From Triplophysa rosa (Eukaryota > Chordata > Actinopteri > Cypriniformes > Nemacheilidae): a DNA stretch of 64,000 nt. The DNA is taken from positions 4,669,715-4,733,714 of the forward strand of contig NC_079913.1 in the NCBI RefSeq assembly GCF_024868665.1, written 5' to 3'. Shown one piece after another: positions 37,536 through 51,186 of the stretch (its first letter is position 1; the number at the start of each line of letters is the position of its first letter). The notes beneath the pieces were generated by a model. It worked only from the letters and a program-made list of their open reading frames with translations, was not told the DNA's origin and did not search any database. The position numbers and the translations under genes were made by a program.

Positions 37536-39718
37536 CTATTAGTCAGATATGGTGACCCATACCATCAGATATGGTGACCCGTACTAACATCAAGTACAGA
37601 CAGTCACTGTGTGAAATATTAAAACGTGTGGTTTAACATTTATTCTGGCGTGACACATTACAGTACCCTATAGACTTCCATTGGAACGGAGTTACAAATG
37701 GTTGTTTTTGTTTGTACAAAGTGAGTGACATGGAGATTATTGTCTGAAATGTGAAAATATATACAGTGAGGAATGTTCTCAATATGTCTTTGTGTTTTTT
37801 TGCCTATAAATAGCCATCAAAATATCCTCCTTACGTGGTATTTTAACACTGGGAATCAGGAATGGCTCTCAGGTTCGTTCAGAGAAACTCAAGCTCTGCT
37901 GATAAACTGACAGGTCTCATTAGATTACAGCTCAGAGTCCTGCACCTTAAATAAACACCATCATCCTCTTTGACGTGCAACAGGAATGGACTGTAGTATG
38001 CTTGTTTTCGCCCGAATCTCAAATTATTGTGGTAAACGGGTAATGTGTACAGCTAGTGTTTTGTGAATTTGATTTTATGGCAGAAAAAAATTAATTTAGT
38101 GCTTTACAGTAGATGCAAAAACCTTTTTTATGATCCGACATAACTATTTGACAGATAATTAATCCAGGCACACACTTCACCAAATTGTATTGCATAATGC
38201 ATGCCTATAATAAACAAAAGCATAAAACCAAGATTAATAAATTATTCAGGTGAAACCAAAACGACAAGTGAGCCTTTGCTGTCTAGCAGTGCTCTTGCAT
38301 TCAGTCAGGTGGTGTTGGAATTACGTTAAAAACATACTTTAAAATGCTTGTAAAATTGCTTATTTTAGTGTCACTGAATGGTCCATGTAATTTATATAGT
38401 GACTCAAATCTGTCACCTGAAAATCAAGCTAAAACCTTTTTTGGTGTAAATTAAGAAATGACCCAGAGCTACTTGTGGCTGCCACATATATCTAGGTCAT
38501 TGCATTTGATGCTCTTGTTTACTGTACAGTGTTTACCGTTACTGTCCTGTACAGTAGATATAGTGTCATTGTACATCTAAAGGAAAGCTAATGAAGATGG
38601 CCAGTAGAGGTTGATGTAGACAGTAGGGTGGTAACAGGAGAGCGACAGTCCAGAAGAGAGACGGGTGGTATTAAGGGTGTTACGTGTCACCGTGACACAT
38701 CATTGGAAAACACAGATCCCATTTACCATTGACTCTCCTCTCTCCGATTTAGTCTTTTTTCCCGACAGGCTGTAATCACAGTGATCGCACACACACACCC
38801 GCGCTTGCGAGATACGTTTGGTAATGAACAGCCGGTCACGGAAAAGAGAGTGCTTTGCAGTGGACGAATAGATATTGGCGACAGGGGTGGTCAAGCCACA
38901 CTGAAACCCTGAATTAGAGGACATAGTGAGCTGCCTACAGAGTCTGCATTTTAAGACACCAAAGGTGGACGCTCAATGCGAAGGCTGTCTCCAAGATCCT
39001 TCTTTTTGGATACATTTTAAGAAAGCATTGCATGTAGGCAATCCCAGAATGCATTGAGGCGAGCTAGCAGATCCGAAAAGAATTTCTCAATATGCTTTAT
39101 TCAATACTTCCAAAATTTGTATGTAGTTATAACAAGATAGTTTGTTTGACACGTCTGTTGGCATCTTTTTAGTGTACCAAATCGGTCACTTATGAGATTT
39201 CATGGTGATGAGGATGGTCACTAGTGCAGGCGGTAAGGCATGTCACTAGGTCTCAGAGCAGAGGTACAGTCGCACAAACCGTTCAGCATTTCCTGCTGGC
39301 TGAGGAGTTTTCTAAAGATGTGATGGGTTGTTTAGGTTGTGCTCTTTAATCCGAGATAGGTGAGATGAAAGATGGAGGAAATGTGGGAGCGGAGAGAGAG
39401 GGGGAAGAATGCTGTGGTGGCCTCATGTTTTAAACATCGCTGCCATTCTCCTCCATGCCTGACATTCAGCAACCCCTCCGTCTGCTCGGCCTTGATAGTG
39501 TCTCCCGCCATGAAGATCTCTCCTGTAAACTAATTATCATACACACACACGCTCGCATCACCTTCAGAGTATTTTTGTAAGCACACATACACACACTATT
39601 TGATTTGCCCTCGCTGTGATTTCGCTGAGATCACAGGTGGAGAGGCTAAATACATTTTAAGGTTAAGATCCTTTCATAATGTCCTTCCTAACTTGTGTTC
39701 AATTTTCTTCGAAGTAGA

Positions 39719-40440
39719 TCTTATAAGGTTGTATTTGTTAACATTAGGTATTGAATAAGCTAACATGAATGAACAATGAACCATAATTACGGCGTTTCTT
39801 CACCTTAGTTCATGGTAATTTCAGCATTTACTAATACGTTTTTAAAATCAAAAGTTGTATCTGTTAACATTAGTTAGTGCGCAGTGAACTAACATGAACA
39901 ATTGTATTGACATTAAAGCCACAATATGGAAGAATTTTGTTATGAAATATCCAAAATACAGCTTATGAAATACAGCATATGTCGCACAAAAATATGTCGC
40001 CAGTAACGTTACTTGTGAGTTCGTTCAAATTTACTTTTTAAATGACGACTGTATGACTGTTGTAAACACGTAAAACTGTGTAGCATTACGCTACCAAATC
40101 AATTGACAAAGTCCAATATCAGTCGCAGGCTAACGTAGCAAGCTAATTCATTACGATGACATAAAATACAATTCATTCATTACCTCGTCCGTGAACATGA
40201 TGGGCGATCTCCATACGCCTCTGGATGGTGAAAACGACATGTCCCATAATTCCACTCTCCTACATAACGTCATTTAGCTTCGCCTTTTGTTGTTGTTTCG
40301 AAAATGTGCCATCTAGCGGTCCAAATATTCCATATTGTGGCTTTAACAAAGGTTAAACAATTCTAAAACACTGTTTGTTATTGTTAGTTCATGTTAGTTT
40401 ATAAAGTTATTCATGTTAACAAATACAACCTTATTATAAA
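39719..40440. mobile_element. Palindromic hAT-like MITE (family Y), interrupted by another element
   Basis: The left arm begins ataaggttgtatttgttaac and the right arm ends ttaacaaatacaaccttatt. Internal modules tagttcatgttagt and actaacatgaac alternate on both strands. The insert at 39917-40342 splits it. A second family Y copy lies at 63425-63720. Confidence 0.75.
39917..40342. mobile_element. Inserted element flanked by TTAA/TAA (about 426 bp)
   Basis: An exact 19-bp inverted repeat including the flank, ttaaagccacaatatggaa at 39913-39931, has its complement at 40328-40346. TTAA stands on each side. This fits either a 4-bp TTAA duplication (piggyBac style) or a 3-bp TAA duplication (Harbinger style); the sequence cannot separate them. 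Non-coding. Confidence 0.75.
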
Positions 40441-41636
40441 CATTAACCAGATTTTTTACTTTTATTTAATAAAAAAAACCAGGCTTAATGTTTAATTTTG
40501 TTGACTTGAATGTACCATTCATAAAAGCGCAGTAATTAAAAAGCATGCGCATGTTCAACTAAATAACAGTCTATAATTTTAAAGTTGCTTTCACGTTGAC
40601 ATTTTCGCACAGTAAAATCTGTTTCGGTTTACACTTAATTTCCAATCGCATCAGTCTTGATAATAAATTATACACTGCAATAGGGAGGAAATGTGCCTGT
40701 CTCGCTTGAAACTACTTTATATTTTGTGACTAATGCATTACACTCACTAGCTGCCCTCAGCATTTACAATGTGAGGAGCTAAATGGTGATGGTTAAGTCT
40801 TTTGCTGGTCTCTGTGGTATCCATCACACAACGAGAGAGAGAGAGAGACCTGCTTTGAGAACAGTACGTCTTTAATGTGCACGCTGGGGAAAATCAGTCA
40901 CATTTGTCCTTTTCATATTTGACCTCGGTTCTCGTGTGTTCAAGGTTCTGCTCTCATTCAGTGTGTTTAACCTGATACGTTTCCTCGAACAGATTTTGTG
41001 CCCACAAGAACCAAGCAGCCATAATAACCTGAGCAGCATGTATGTTCTATACTCTCTTTATCTTTCAGAGATACTCATTAATTGTTCAAATGTACTGTTA
41101 AAATGCAAATGTATTATTATTTAATTAATTTATTAAAACAATTAAAAATTAAGTAATAGTTAATTTATTATTATGAATAATAATAATGAGGCCTATCATC
41201 GTCATCATCATCATTAAATTATAATGATTTATTAATATGATTATTATTATATCTTTAGCTACTGATTTTGAAAGTCTTATAGAGTCAAACTTGAAGTAGT
41301 TAATATTTATTTTAGCTGAAAAGTTTTGTATACCCCATTCCCTCCCCCCACACACACTTCAAATTGTTCCTACTCCCCTGTGTGCATCTCTTTTCTTCAA
41401 CAATACTTTTTCATCTTTGATAGCTTATTAACCGCAGATTGACACCCTCATGGGTTTATTTACAGTCAGCAAGAAATCTGATTCATGTGTAATGCAGCTT
41501 TCAATTGGTTTAAACAATCCCACACTAGTGCATTCTGATTGGCCAGTTCTAGATAATTTTAGCCTGCTATTGGCTGAAAGAGAGACTAGGTGTTACTGGC
41601 TTGTGGTTTTGTGCTATTGTCTGAATACTGATGCAT

Positions 41637-41686
41637 GCGTGTGTGCGTGTGCGTGTGCGCGTGCGCGTGTGTGTGTGTGTGTGTGC

Positions 41687-41722
<36 letters not shown>
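41637..41722. repeat. (GT)n/(GC) compound microsatellite
   Basis: About 86 bp of GT with GC interruptions. The open frames through it on both strands are repeat artefacts. Confidence 0.95.
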
Positions 41723-41724
<2 letters not shown>

Positions 41725-43607
41725 GTATCTCTAGGGAAAGCTTTTCCAACGCCTTCGGCCCACACATCGCCTTTGTGACGACTCAGCCAAAACTAGCTCA
41801 AAACAATTTAGCTGAATCCTTGATACGCCTTTTAGAGACAAGAAATGAAATAATAGCTGGACCGCCAAGGATCATTGATCCACGGGCAGCTGTGAATATC
41901 AATGAAGTGGCATTACGGTGCGATAAATGCGTCTGCAGGGTGTTGAGGTTTACCTCTTGCGCACATACACAGGTTCCAGCATTTGAAACAAAAACCAGCA
42001 GACTGAAAAACAGGGTGACAAGGCGCCCACGAGAGCCAGGAGTAATCAAAGAGCCGCAGTCCCTCGAAATCAGCAGAAAATTCTGCTTTTGACGAAACGA
42101 TGAATCGGGTTTTGCCTTCACGAAAACCTATAAACAATCGCTGCTATTGGAATTGGAGCAATTGCTTTTAATAAGAATTGGAAATGTGTCCGTATTAGGC
42201 TTGAATGAGAACGATTTGTGTGCCTATTTATGCGTCCTGGATCCCATTCAAATTGAAACCATAGAAATACACAGTTTATTCATTTGGACAGATAGAATGA
42301 GGAGTTTTGGACGGTGCGGATGTGGATTTGATTGCGCGGCTACACGAGCACGCCAGTAAAACAATCACATTTCGTTTTGTTTAGGCCTTTCCTTATGTTT
42401 GTGGTGGTATGGCACACACTTCTGATTTGATGGAAATTTACGGCCTGGCCCGATTGGAAGAGAGCAATTAAGATCCTTTGCACACGGCAGTAACATTTAT
42501 TTCTGTGTTTTACTCATGCGCTTGATATATTAGATTCACTGTGCCCTGTAGATGGTTTCATCGGACACGTGCACTGGCCCGAAGTGAACTTCCGGTCTAT
42601 GTTTGGTTATAATATGACAACATTTATTTTTTATTTTATTTATATTAATATCAATTCATTGAAATGTTTAACTTTGTATTATAGTCTTACATAAATGAAT
42701 TTAAAACTGCTCGACAGTTATCGATTCTTTGCAGAGGTCTACCAGTAGTTAAGTTTGGGCGCCATAACGTTTGTTGCCATTGAAACTTGTACTTTTACAA
42801 CTTTTACTCACTTTTTAAGTACATTTTTAATTAAAATAAAAAATACTATGTTAAATAGACCAATGTTCCTATAATTACAAGGCATTTTTTATTGAATCGC
42901 TCTTGAGGTGATTCTTTTCAAAAAATCAATTCAAAATGGGTCTGAACTGGTTTGCAAATTTTTTGTTCAGTTCGTTACGCGAGTAGCCCCATATGACTGA
43001 TTCCAGATGCATACATGTAAATGATTGACAGCATCTCCAGGCCCTCCCTATCCAAATGCATCTACACCATCTGAAACTCCGCCCCATCGCTTTTAAAACA
43101 TCAAATTAACTGAAATGAAAGCGCTGAGTTTTTTATTTTAGCTTCTCATTGAACATTTAAGAACAAGAATCATTCCCATTAATTCATACCGGCCCCTCTT
43201 GTATCTTCCTCAGTATTCCCTTATTACTTGTGTTTGTTATTTGCCAATTAGCAGATCATGCTTTACACGTGTAGTCGGAGAGATGATAGCGAGGAATATA
43301 AAACGGGTTGTAAATCTCTTCATTTGCAGTTGCTGCGGGCAAGCGTTTCTACACGGTGATGTTCAGAAGCTCAAAATGGAAGTGAGAAGTCCAAGTTGGT
43401 CTAACTAGATGAAAGCGAGGAATACGCGTATGTGAAAAGCGGTTGAAGTGTCAAAGGAAGTGAGGAGAACGTGGGCGTGTGTGAGGTGTGCAGGGGATAG
43501 GTTGATGTAATGGTTTTATAATGGATTTAGAGCGGTCGCGGTGATCAGCGCCGGATGACTTATTTAAATGTCGTGCACTCTTCTCATCCTTTAGCTGGAG
43601 ATGACAT

Positions 43608-43632
43608 GGAGAGAGAGAGAGAGAGAGAGAGC
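43608..43632. repeat. Short (GA)n tract
   Basis: GA dinucleotides, about 12 units. Confidence 0.9.
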
Positions 43633-43857
43633 GAGCATGCGAGCGGATGTTTCAGCGCTGTCAGTCTTTGCTCAGTGTACCTCCTGGAAAGCTTAGGCTG
43701 GATTTGGGCTTCTCCGAGAGCTAAATCTTCATTCGAGTCTAATTTCAAGTAGTTACTGTTACATGACAGAAAGGGGGCAAGGCAAATATCACCTGAATTT
43801 ATAGTCGGGAGGAATAAATTAGATAGAGAGGCTGAGATTGACAGTAAATATGTTTTG

Positions 43858-43886
43858 TGGTTGGTTGGTTGGTTGGTTGGTTGGTT
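43858..43886. repeat. (TTGG)n microsatellite
   Basis: About seven tetranucleotide units. Confidence 0.93.
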
Positions 43887-45477
43887 AGTTTGGCTGTGCA
43901 TTTCTAATAGCTCACAAAGCCTGATTCCACCTACTGAACGTTCCCATAATTCCACAGGAGAAACCGACATCCCATGATGCAATAGGAGAACCTTTTAACA
44001 TTCATTAATGCCATAGAAATACCTACTATTTCAGATTTTTAAAATTCATAATGCTGACAGGAGTGATTGACGCATGCTGTCGATTTGTTTGTGTGGCTGT
44101 GTGCTTTTGCATGTGCATGCTTGCGAATCGTCGCTGCTGTTTTCCCGGTTGGAGTTTTATGAGCTGAAAGAAAGGTAAATAAAATATGTAATAAAGCCAG
44201 GCGTCTCTTTAAATCAGGTCACTGATGCAAAGAGGGTGAGAGAGACGATGGGACAGGTAGATGATGACAGTACTCCTGATCAATATTTATGATCACGGTC
44301 ACGGCGTCGCGATCTCTGATATAAACCCGTTAAACGCGCACACACCGGTGAAGCGCTGGAAACAAATAAACAGCCCGTTTCTGTATGCGGAGATGTGAGT
44401 AATGCGTTCTCAAGTAAAGGAGGAGCGGAGCGGAAATGGGCCAGCCCTGCGCTGGATGACTGGGGTAATGTGGCGCATGAAGTGATGGATTCATCGGTGG
44501 GCACCATTTGCCACGATTCAGCACTTTCTCTTGACCCGGGTCTAAAAGATTAATGAATCTCACTGAAATTAGATTAAGTACTTCATTTCTTTCCTCAAGC
44601 AGTCTGGTGTCACCTGAAACATGCATATGCGGAACAACACCAGATGCGTCATGGGTATTAGTCATTGGTTTTGTTTGTATCTAGAGAGACCAGATACATG
44701 AACATTTTACGCTAGAATAATCCATTTCTCCACCGCTGAAGCAGTTTGATCCACAAAATCTGTGTTTAAAAGCTCTATTAGCCAGGAAAATTGCCTTGAG
44801 TTCTTCCTAAAAGTGAGCTGTGTAAAATTTGAGCGAGATCAAACTCAAGTTACAGGTCCGTTTATTCTTCGGATGCGGTCATACGTGCGGGGAATACTTC
44901 CGAACAGGATCGCAGCCAAGACGGTGCTCATTTGAATGCAGCGGAAGCAAGCAACCGAGCACACACGGCAGAGTTGAATAGAGCTTTGAGAAGTGAGCAG
45001 ACAGTTGAGGTGTTCAGGAGTGAAGAGCAAGCAACTCTGAAGGAGCGAGTGCCCTTTACTTCGTCTGAAGAGAGAGAAGGTGGAGAAGAGCTTTGATGAG
45101 AGCACCAGAGGGAGATGACATTTCTCCTTATTCAAGTTTGGACACACTGGGACTCTGACAGAGAGAGAGCTAAAACACGGGGGTGGGATTCTGGAGGGAT
45201 GCCCAGATATGTTAACTCGCGCCCGGGGAGTGGAAAAGCGTCCCTGGGCGGCTATCTGGTCGCTTTTCAGACCTCATTCATTACTAAACCACTTAACTTC
45301 TTGTGTGTCACATTTGCTCTCTCTCTTTCAAAATCTCTCTTTCCACACCCTGGAGCCCGGCAATACATCAACATGCACGCATACCCGCATCTGAGATGTC
45401 TAGCATCCTCTTCACTCTGTGAATCGAACCGGTCTATAAACTGCTGTCGGAATAGGCTGCCTTCTAGATCCACACTC

Positions 45478-45665
45478 CAGATACTCACCCTCGTGTCATT
45501 TCAAACCTGTATGACTTTCTTTCTTCTGCAGAACACAAAAGAAGATATTTCGAAGAGACCAAGAGGTCCACATTGACTTCCATTGTACGGACACAAAACC
45601 ACTGAGACATTTCTCAAAATTTCTTCTTTTGTATTCCACAAAAGAACGAGTCATACTCACGATTT
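45478..45665. mobile_element. Family X palindromic MITE, copy 6
   Basis: Shows actcaccctcgtgtcatttc, aaacctgtatgactttcttt, ttgacttccattgtacggac and inverted partner modules. Confidence 0.8.
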
Positions 45666-46887
45666 ACAAGACAGGAGGATCAAATAATTTCATAAAATGT
45701 TAGAATGGCATTAGGATAGATTTACAGCTCTTGGTCACTGTCCAGCCTCATTGTATGGAGTCAGCAAGAAGTCAATCCTTGATATATTGAATTAAAACCC
45801 CATTGCAGTGGATTTTTATGCTGCTCTTATTTGTTTCTTTTCATAGTACTTACTTTCGTATGAGTAACACGCACAGGAAAGAGACGATTCTACTTCATAA
45901 TGATGATTTAAGTAGGAAGCCAGCAGGCCACGAACGAATAAAGTCTTCTTGCTAATAACACAAAACGGATACAAAACCGCTTCATACACCGTATACATGC
46001 AAAGTTGCACTGATATTGACGAGACTGATGTCAGCGTTTGTTAAATGTGCGTCTGTGAACTTACAAGCGTGTTTTGTACGCTAGAGCATTACACTGTTTA
46101 TTTAGCAGACGGTCCTTGTCCCTTGTGATCTGTCATCATCATCATTATAATAGAGCTATTGTTTATGGGGATGCTTTCATATATTCAAACCCAACACGGG
46201 ATAATGCATCACAAACTTCACTCTTCACTGGGCAATTACAGGCCGATCTGCTGAGCATAACTCACCGCAGAAAGAGCTGATGAAAGGCCCTTCATTGGTG
46301 TATGGCTTTAAGAGAGAGAGAGACTGGGTTTTTAATCGGTCTATGTAACAGCTGCAGTGTGGCAGACAGATCTCTACAAATAGCATTAAGGTACAAAAAC
46401 ACAAACCCTGCCAATAGCCTTTATCTTGCCTAAGTCAGCCGTGGGATTTAGTAGACGAGAGGTTTAAATGCGGCCGTTCTTGCGATCGGGCGCCTGCTCG
46501 CACGCATGCACTCTTTGGGCTCTTTATTGGGGCTAAACTTTCTCCCCAGTCCGTTTTTACAAATGCACGGACCACTCCCACTGGTGCCTTCTGTTACCCT
46601 GGCAACACCGTTTTCTTAAACCCCACCATCCGTCACGAGAAAAAGAGAGGGAGGAAAAGATGTGTAGTGCAAACGTGTGTTCGTTTGAGTTCGAGTTGGG
46701 AAGAAAGAAAAAGTTCTGTTAAGGTTTAGAGGTAAGATGATCTCTGATGAGTTCCTTTCTGTATTTATTAACACCGTCAATCTTTGTCATAGTTGCCTGC
46801 TACACAACTAGAGAGTAAATGAGGTGTGGAAAGATGTATAGTACATGTTCCCATGGTAAATGACTAGAGCAAGCATCATAGGGGTTA

Positions 46888-47062
46888 GAAGTCAAATAAA
46901 AATTCTGTCATACAATGGGGCCCAGTGATGTTTGGTGACCAACATTCTTCAAAATATCTTCTTTTGTGTTCTGCAGCAGAAAGAAAGTCATGCAGGTTTG
47001 AAATGACACGGAGGATGAGTAAATGATAAAAGCATTTTATTTTTGGACGAACTATCCTTTTA
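46888..47062. mobile_element. Family X palindromic MITE, copy 7
   Basis: Shows aaattctgtcatacaatggg, accaacattcttcaaaatat, cttcttttgtgttctgcag and the end gacgaactatccttttaa. Part of the left arm is missing. Confidence 0.8.
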
Positions 47063-48504
47063 AATCATGTCTTTGGTGGAGGAGAGGTGTGAATGACGTC
47101 TTCAAGATATTCTGATTCCTAGACACGGCTGGAGTCTTGATGATGCCTCCTGTGAGTAACTGCAGAGCGGTGCGCTAAAAACCAGTCAGAACACACTAGC
47201 ACCCTCATAACAACACCCTGACATCATCCTGACAACTTCTGCACATAAGAACTCCTCGCATCTTCTTCAGGAAATAGTCTCGTTTCTCTTGGGCATGAGT
47301 GTGACTGTAGATCTTTCTGGCTTTCCGAGCTGTTACAGCAGAGACGTATCGAGTTCAAGCACAAACGTCATGTGATCCTCTAGCGAACGCTGCTCTTAAT
47401 TATCAGTATCGGTTGTTGAACAAGAATCTCTAGCGAGCATTACTTCAACGTTTCTCGAACATTCCCTGTCGGTCCTCAGAACACGGTTACGTGAGACAGG
47501 CCTGCGTGAATTTCCCGTGCATGAATACACGCACATACATGACCAAACACATGAACGCTCACATGTGTGCACGTCTCCATCTCATCGGCCTTACGCTAGC
47601 ACTCTGTTGTTTTCTAGTGGCAAATGTATTTGATTTGAGTTTATTTTTCACAGAAAAATGTCACAATAGTGATGTGTAACCAAACACTTGCTGAGTGTGT
47701 GAGAATACAGTATATCATTATATAGGAAACATAAAGAAATACATGTTTTTTGAAGCAATATTTATCTAATCGTGATGGTGATATGATATCTACGTATGCT
47801 TTTACGTCTTGCAATCAATACCACAAAATTAATTTGCAAGTATAACGCATGTACATCATTTTTCTAGCTTTCAAGCTCCATACATGTGGGAGAGAATGAT
47901 GGTCTTTTGGTTTCTTCTGGTTTAGGTACGCATGTGAACGTGTTTTGATATATAGCGTTGGTTAACTGCTCTGACGGTCCAGTTAAAGATGAGCTAAACC
48001 CTGAATGATCATCCGGCTAAAATCACTCAGTCATTGGTGAATGCAGCGCTGTATCCGCTCGTCTCCAGTCTAACAGCTGTCTAACAGCTGTCAGAGTATT
48101 TTTAGCAGGCATTGTGTGTCTGGTCGATGATAAACATCTTGAGAGAGGGAGAGAAAGCGATGTGAGCTATAGATCCAGATGCGGTTCATGTTAGTTTGAA
48201 GCATGCAGGGTCCAAAATGAACAGGTAGACATAAATGCCGAACTGAAGGAAACGAAGAACATTAACAAGGCCATAAAGCTATATTTTAAGTAAAAGAATA
48301 ATAATAAAAAAGAACAAGTATTTATATAAATATTAAAAAATAAATGTTAAAAGTCTGTTATATTATGTATATACTGTATAGTTTAATGTTATATATTTTA
48401 ATTAGTTTTTTACATTGCGATTTTGTTTTTAATATTTCTTTCATATTTAATTTCTTTTTTTTTAAATATATTTAAGTAATGTTATATATTATACTTGTGT
48501 ATTA

Positions 48505-48884
48505 TTTATAAAAATACCATTTTGAATATAAAATATATCATTATATAATATATGTATTTGAAAATCTATATATATGTATTATATATAAAAATACAATTTA
48601 ATATAAAATGTATCATTATATAATATATGTATTTGAAAATATATAACATTATCTTAATATATTCTTGGAAATGATTTTTGTCATTCTAGAGAGCCTCAAT
48701 TGAACAAACTTTTTTTTCTTCAAGAAGATATAAGAATATTGATAGCCGATCTTTCCAGAACAGAGAGACTCTGTGAGGATAGATTTTAAACGCATGTATT
48801 ATATATAAAAATACAATTTAATATAAAATGTCATTTTATAATATATGTATTTGAAAATATATAACATTATCTTAATATATTATT
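48505..48884 (+). repeat. AT-rich tandem block with an embedded duplicated segment
   Basis: A unit of about 90 bp with tattatatataaaaatac and atgtatttgaaaatatataa occurs at 48574-48664 and again at 48794-48884. A shorter, diverged copy lies before them (48505-48573). Between the two good copies lies a segment (48670-48795) that is repeated about 1 kb downstream at 49702-49834. Confidence 0.8.
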
Positions 48885-48893
48885 ATACAAAAT

Positions 48894-49006
48894 AAATGAA
48901 TTGGGAACAAGAAATTGTATTGTAAAAAAATCTGTATAAATACATACAGTATATATATATAATTATAAATTTTTACAATACAATTTATTTTGTTCCCAAT
49001 TCATTT
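48894..49006. repeat. 113-bp imperfect palindrome
   Basis: The left arm aaatgaattgggaacaagaa plus attgtattgtaaaaa pairs with the right arm ending at 49006, which has a small length difference in the middle. The spacer is AT dinucleotides. It probably represents a small foldback MITE. Confidence 0.75.
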
Positions 49007-49512
49007 CTTTGGTTTTGTGTTCCACGCACCTTATGGAGTTTAGATGCTAAAAAATGTAGGTAACCTAAAAAAGCATCGTCGTTAACTGTCTTTAACTGAA
49101 TTCTCTTGCATCTCTTACATCGCCTTTGCAATGAACTGGAACTTAATACATTTTATGAAATCGTTCATTGTACTCATTCTAACCCTAGTAATCGTATTTA
49201 CTCGCCAAAGGCAGTTTCCAAGTAATGGTGTTTGACCCTGAAAGCATGTAGTGTGTGATTGCATCATGTCTTCGTGTGTACTTATCAAAGAGCCAAATTT
49301 AATGAGGAGCGTTCAACCATAAAACACCAGATCATTTTCTCGAGGGTGTCAGGTGAACCCTGGGTAAAGCGATCACTCCCTGAGACATATGTTTTAATGA
49401 GGATCAAACCTCTCGCTGCAGGGGTGTGTGTGGGGGTGCATGAATGTTTCATGATGATCAGACTTGCAGACAAACGCTGCCCACTAAACTGTAAATGCTC
49501 TGATGTTTCCGC

Positions 49513-49672
49513 TTGATGATGAGCTCAGTGGTAAGAACAATGCGTTAACAACGCAAGGTTGTGGGTTCGATCCCAGGGGATTGCACATACCTATGTATAA
49601 ATGTATAGGATAAAGCAATGTAAGTCGCTTTGGATAAAAGCGTCTGCCAAATGCATAAATGTAAATGTAAAG
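49513..49672 (+). mobile_element. tRNA-derived SINE with intact internal promoter boxes
   Basis: The head has an A box (gagctcagtgg, 49521-49531), a B box (ggttcgatccc, 49564-49574) and, between them, an anticodon-like loop ttAACaa, suggesting a valine-type tRNA origin. The tail reads gtcgctttggataaaagcgt then ctgccaaatgcataaatg, the ending typical of cyprinid HAmo/V-type SINEs, whose 3' end is shared with a partner LINE. The best-preserved SINE copy in the window. Confidence 0.85.
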
Positions 49673-49701
49673 GTTGCCACAGAAACAAATTCTGGGATTG
49701 A

Positions 49702-49834
49702 AATGAAATTTGTCATGCTTGAGAGCTAGCCTCAATTGAACTTTTTTTTTTTTCTTCAAGAAGACAAGTCATCAATATTGATAGCTGATCTTTCCAGAAC
49801 AGAGAGTCTCTGTGAGGATAGATTTTAAACGCAT
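49702..49834 (+). repeat. Second copy of the duplicated segment
   Basis: Shares agcctcaattgaac, a T tract, tttcttcaagaaga, atattgatag.cgatctttcc and gtgaggatagattttaaacg with 48670-48795. Not recognised as a known repeat. It lies 30 bp after the SINE. Confidence 0.8.
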
Positions 49835-51144
49835 CATTTCTGCTCAAAGTGAAATTGTCCATTTTTAAGGACAGTCTGAGGCTTCAAAGCTAACACGGAT
49901 GGACTAAAAGCTACAAAACGACAATTTTCTGAACAAATACATCTAATTGCGCCGCACGCAGAACAAAACCAAAAAAGCACTTTGCGAATGGCTTGGCCTA
50001 AAGAAAATTGGATTTTTGATTGCGGAAGCTTAATAATTCACATTATAAACTCTCCTATACGCAAACACACTCACACCTGAAGTAGAAAAAGTAGGACGGC
50101 GGTGAAACGGTGAGACAGCTCAAGACAGAAGCACTGACACAAACACACAGAAATTATCACTCGTCCACCGGCAACACTTTTTACAGCCTATTTAACACGA
50201 GCTGCCAATTTGCAACATGTCTCACGTCAGGAATGTGTCACTGCCGCATGTCAAGAGCTCAGAAATCAGAGTTGCATTTGTAACCACTGATCTGGAGTCA
50301 GTTCGCTAACATTTGAAACGCTCCGACAGCTGGAAAGGAGTTTTTGTGAGGTGGGAGGGAGGGAAAGTCGTCGTGGCGAGGGGAGAACGGTAACCATGGT
50401 TACGTGGCCTTAAGGGTGAATGTGTAATTGCAAGGCCCTGAAGGTGTGCATATTAAACTCTCATTTACACAGTTTGTCAACAAGAGAGTTTGTCATAACG
50501 CATCATCACAGGGACATTTAACCAAACAAACAAAAAACATCTTTATTATCAACATAAAATTTGAATTCACCCAAATTATTTTGCTGGCCTTTTGGGTTTA
50601 CTATGCAAATTATCCAGGCATATTTTCCAATGGAGATTGTGTTGCATTTTGTATAGACTTGTAGTGATCACATGTGTTCGATGAATTGAATGATAGAATT
50701 CTATAAAACAAGGCATGACTGTGGTTACTTTAGTTAATAGTAGCAGATATCATTTATTATTAATGGGGATCAAAGTGTAATTAGCTGCAGTTGTGTGCTT
50801 GCGGTGTATTTTACACAAACAATGAATGAAGACAGATTCAGTCATGGTCTAGTCAACCTGCTGGATACACTTTCCTAAACAGTTGTGAAACACACAACGC
50901 TGTCCAAATAAAGGCTTTGTTCAAGTGTGTGCAGATTCAGTGGAAGTTGGATGGTAATGCAGATGATGCATGTGACCGTTTGTTGTATTTTGCCACCAGC
51001 CCATGCAAGTTACTGAGCTAATGACTTCTGAGAGAGAAAACCCAAAATGAAGGGAACAAACAATAGAGACGTAGAGTCAAAGAGTACTGAAATCTGGAAA
51101 TGTATGCACGGTTCTCAGTCGAAGTATGTGACGTGCCATACTAA

Positions 51145-51186
51145 CTCTCTCTCTCTCTCTCCCCCTCTCTCTCTCTCTCTCTCTCA
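51145..51186. repeat. (CT)n microsatellite
   Basis: CT dinucleotides with one CCCC interruption. Confidence 0.93.

Noticed and set aside
41631..42092. 153-codon frame starting in a GT/GC repeat
   Set aside because: The N-terminal third is microsatellite. The rest has no recognisable domain, and there are overlapping frames on the other strand.
44280..44665. Minus-strand frames of 75 and 111 codons
   Set aside because: Overlapping frames without domain similarity or splice context.
45115..45576. 153-codon frame
   Set aside because: No domain seen, and its end reads into a family X MITE.
49513..49590. Functional tRNA-Val gene
   Set aside because: There are tRNA-like boxes and an AAC loop, but no acceptor stem pairing; a SINE tail follows and sister copies exist in the window.
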